A DNA stretch of 64,000 nucleotides from positions 1 to 64,000 of the forward strand of contig NZ_QEWN01000132.1 of NCBI RefSeq assembly GCF_006124995.1. Reading direction: 5' to 3'. Numbering within the stretch: position 1 is the stretch's first letter; each line of letters opens with the position of its first letter. The translations under genes were made by a program, and so were the position numbers. The stretch comes from Vibrio sp. Hep-1b-8. GTDB lineage: Bacteria > Pseudomonadota > Gammaproteobacteria > Enterobacterales > Vibrionaceae. Below, piece by piece: positions 63,411 to 64,000 of the stretch. The notes under the pieces were generated by a model. That model was not told where the DNA came from, made no database searches, and saw only the letters and a list, made by a program, of their open reading frames with translations.

Positions 63411-63514
63411 TATTTCTTCTTGGAATCTGACTTTGGTGAATAACCTTGGGATAGATTGTGAGAAACACTTGATTAACGTGTTGGGAAAACATTAGTTAAG
63501 TATAAAAATACTCT

Positions 63515-63599
63515 GGAGGGGTTCCCGAGTGGCCAAAGGGATCAGACTGTAAATCTGCTGGCACTGCCTTCGATGGTTCGAATCCGTCCCCCTCCACCA
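63515..63599 (+). tRNA. tRNA-Tyr (GTA), copy 2
   Basis: Identical to copy 1 over its 85 nt, 189 bp downstream of it. Confidence 0.97.
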
Positions 63600-63703
63600 T
63601 ATTTTTCTTACACTTACCCTTCGGTGAATAAACCTCTGGATAAACTGTAAGAAGCACTTGATTAACGTGTTGGGAAAACATTAGTTAAGTATAAAAATAC
63701 CCT

Positions 63704-63788
63704 GGAGGGGTTCCCGAGTGGCCAAAGGGATCAGACTGTAAATCTGCTGGCACTGCCTTCGATGGTTCGAATCCGTCCCCCTCCACCA
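63704..63788 (+). tRNA. tRNA-Tyr (GTA), copy 3
   Basis: Identical tRNA-Tyr, 189 bp after copy 2. Confidence 0.97.
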
Positions 63789-63893
63789 TATTCTTCTTAC
63801 ACTTAGCCTTACGGTGAATAAACCTCTGGATAAACTGTGAGAAACACTTGATTAACGTGTTGGGAAAACATTAGTTAAGTATAAAAATACCCT

Positions 63894-63978
63894 GGAGGGG
63901 TTCCCGAGTGGCCAAAGGGATCAGACTGTAAATCTGCTGGCACTGCCTTCGATGGTTCGAATCCGTCCCCCTCCACCA
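63894..63978 (+). tRNA. tRNA-Tyr (GTA), copy 4
   Basis: Identical tRNA-Tyr, 190 bp after copy 3. The spacer that follows starts like the others, so the array may continue past the window. Confidence 0.97.
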
Positions 63979-64000
63979 TATTCTTCTTACACTTAGCCTT

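Larger units (their letters stand above)
63261..64000 (+). repeat. Tandem ~189-bp repeats carrying tRNA-Tyr
   Basis: Each unit holds a leader (CACTTGA ... GTGTTGGGAAAACATTA ... TTAAG), an 85-nt tRNA and a short trailer. Copy 1 starts at 63261 and has a leader 16 bp longer than the others. The spacers differ from one another by a few bases while the tRNAs are identical. Confidence 0.9.

Noticed and set aside
63235-63681. Leftward frames resembling each other across the tRNA array
   Set aside because: They are translations of the antisense strand of the tRNA-Tyr repeats.
63326-63978. Regular repeats with spacers, CRISPR-like at first sight
   Set aside because: The repeats are 85-nt tRNA genes and the spacers are themselves repeated.

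Overview
The window is a stretch of chromosome from a Vibrio species (Gammaproteobacteria). The evidence is a complete toxR-toxS pair divergent from htpG, OmpU-type porins, and a gene order (adk, htpG, toxRS ... ligA, zipA, cysZ, cysK, ptsHI-crr, miaB ... lnt, leuS, lptE, holA, mrdAB, rlpA, dacA, lipBA, glyA) that, from memory, is the core order of Vibrio chromosome 1. I cannot name the species. Almost all genes are intact housekeeping genes. I see no insertion sequence, prophage, integron or CRISPR array.

Layout. 0.1-6.1 kb, leftward: two tandem OmpA paralogues, gltX, a DUF2057 protein and an OmpU-like porin. 6.5-9.7 kb, rightward: a copper module, copA with three metal-binding domains behind a clear CueR-type promoter, then copG (DUF411). 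9.9-13.9 kb, leftward: hemH, adk, htpG. 14.1-16.6 kb, rightward: toxR-toxS, a TauE-like permease and a SelW-like redox protein. 16.6-19.5 kb, leftward: yfcE, then a tightly overlapping four-gene operon of two DUF1538 membrane proteins, a P-II-like protein and a CBS-pair protein. 19.7-24.3 kb, rightward: two SDR enzymes, ybbN, and an SPFH/NfeD pair. 24.3-29.9 kb, leftward: an unusual lipoprotein, a second porin, ligA, zipA. 30.1-35.3 kb, rightward: cysZ, cysK and the PTS genes ptsH, ptsI, crr. A ubiquinone hydroxylase gene lies leftward at 35.4-36.5 kb. 36.8-56.4 kb is mainly one long rightward block for tRNA modification and RNA maturation (miaB, phoH, ybeY), envelope and lipoprotein biogenesis (corC, lnt, lptE), leuS, DNA polymerase delta (holA), ribosome factors (rsfS, rlmH), cell elongation and peptidoglycan (mrdA, rodA, rlpA, dacA) and lipoylation (ybeD, lipB, lipA). 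56.6-63.1 kb holds glyA, yitT and an RND efflux pair. The window ends in at least four tandem tRNA-Tyr genes.

Points of most interest. (1) The DUF1538-DUF1538-PII-CBS operon looks like a regulated two-subunit ion transporter with nucleotide-sensing subunits. (2) Two different perfect 7-bp tandem arrays, 19 copies after cysZ and 15 copies at the end of lnt, are each followed by the same kind of short composite repeat element, which points to a dispersed bipartite repeat family. In lnt the array supplies the stop codon. (3) The tRNA-Tyr repeat unit appears to begin at the predicted transcription start. (4) A terminator-like hairpin lies inside the first codons of lnt. (5) A possible 21-residue membrane peptide gene lies between an SDR gene and ybbN.

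Starts were moved to internal methionines where a Shine-Dalgarno sequence or signal peptide supported this. GTG or TTG starts are noted. Family names and comparisons with Vibrio cholerae or Escherichia coli come from memory, not from a search.
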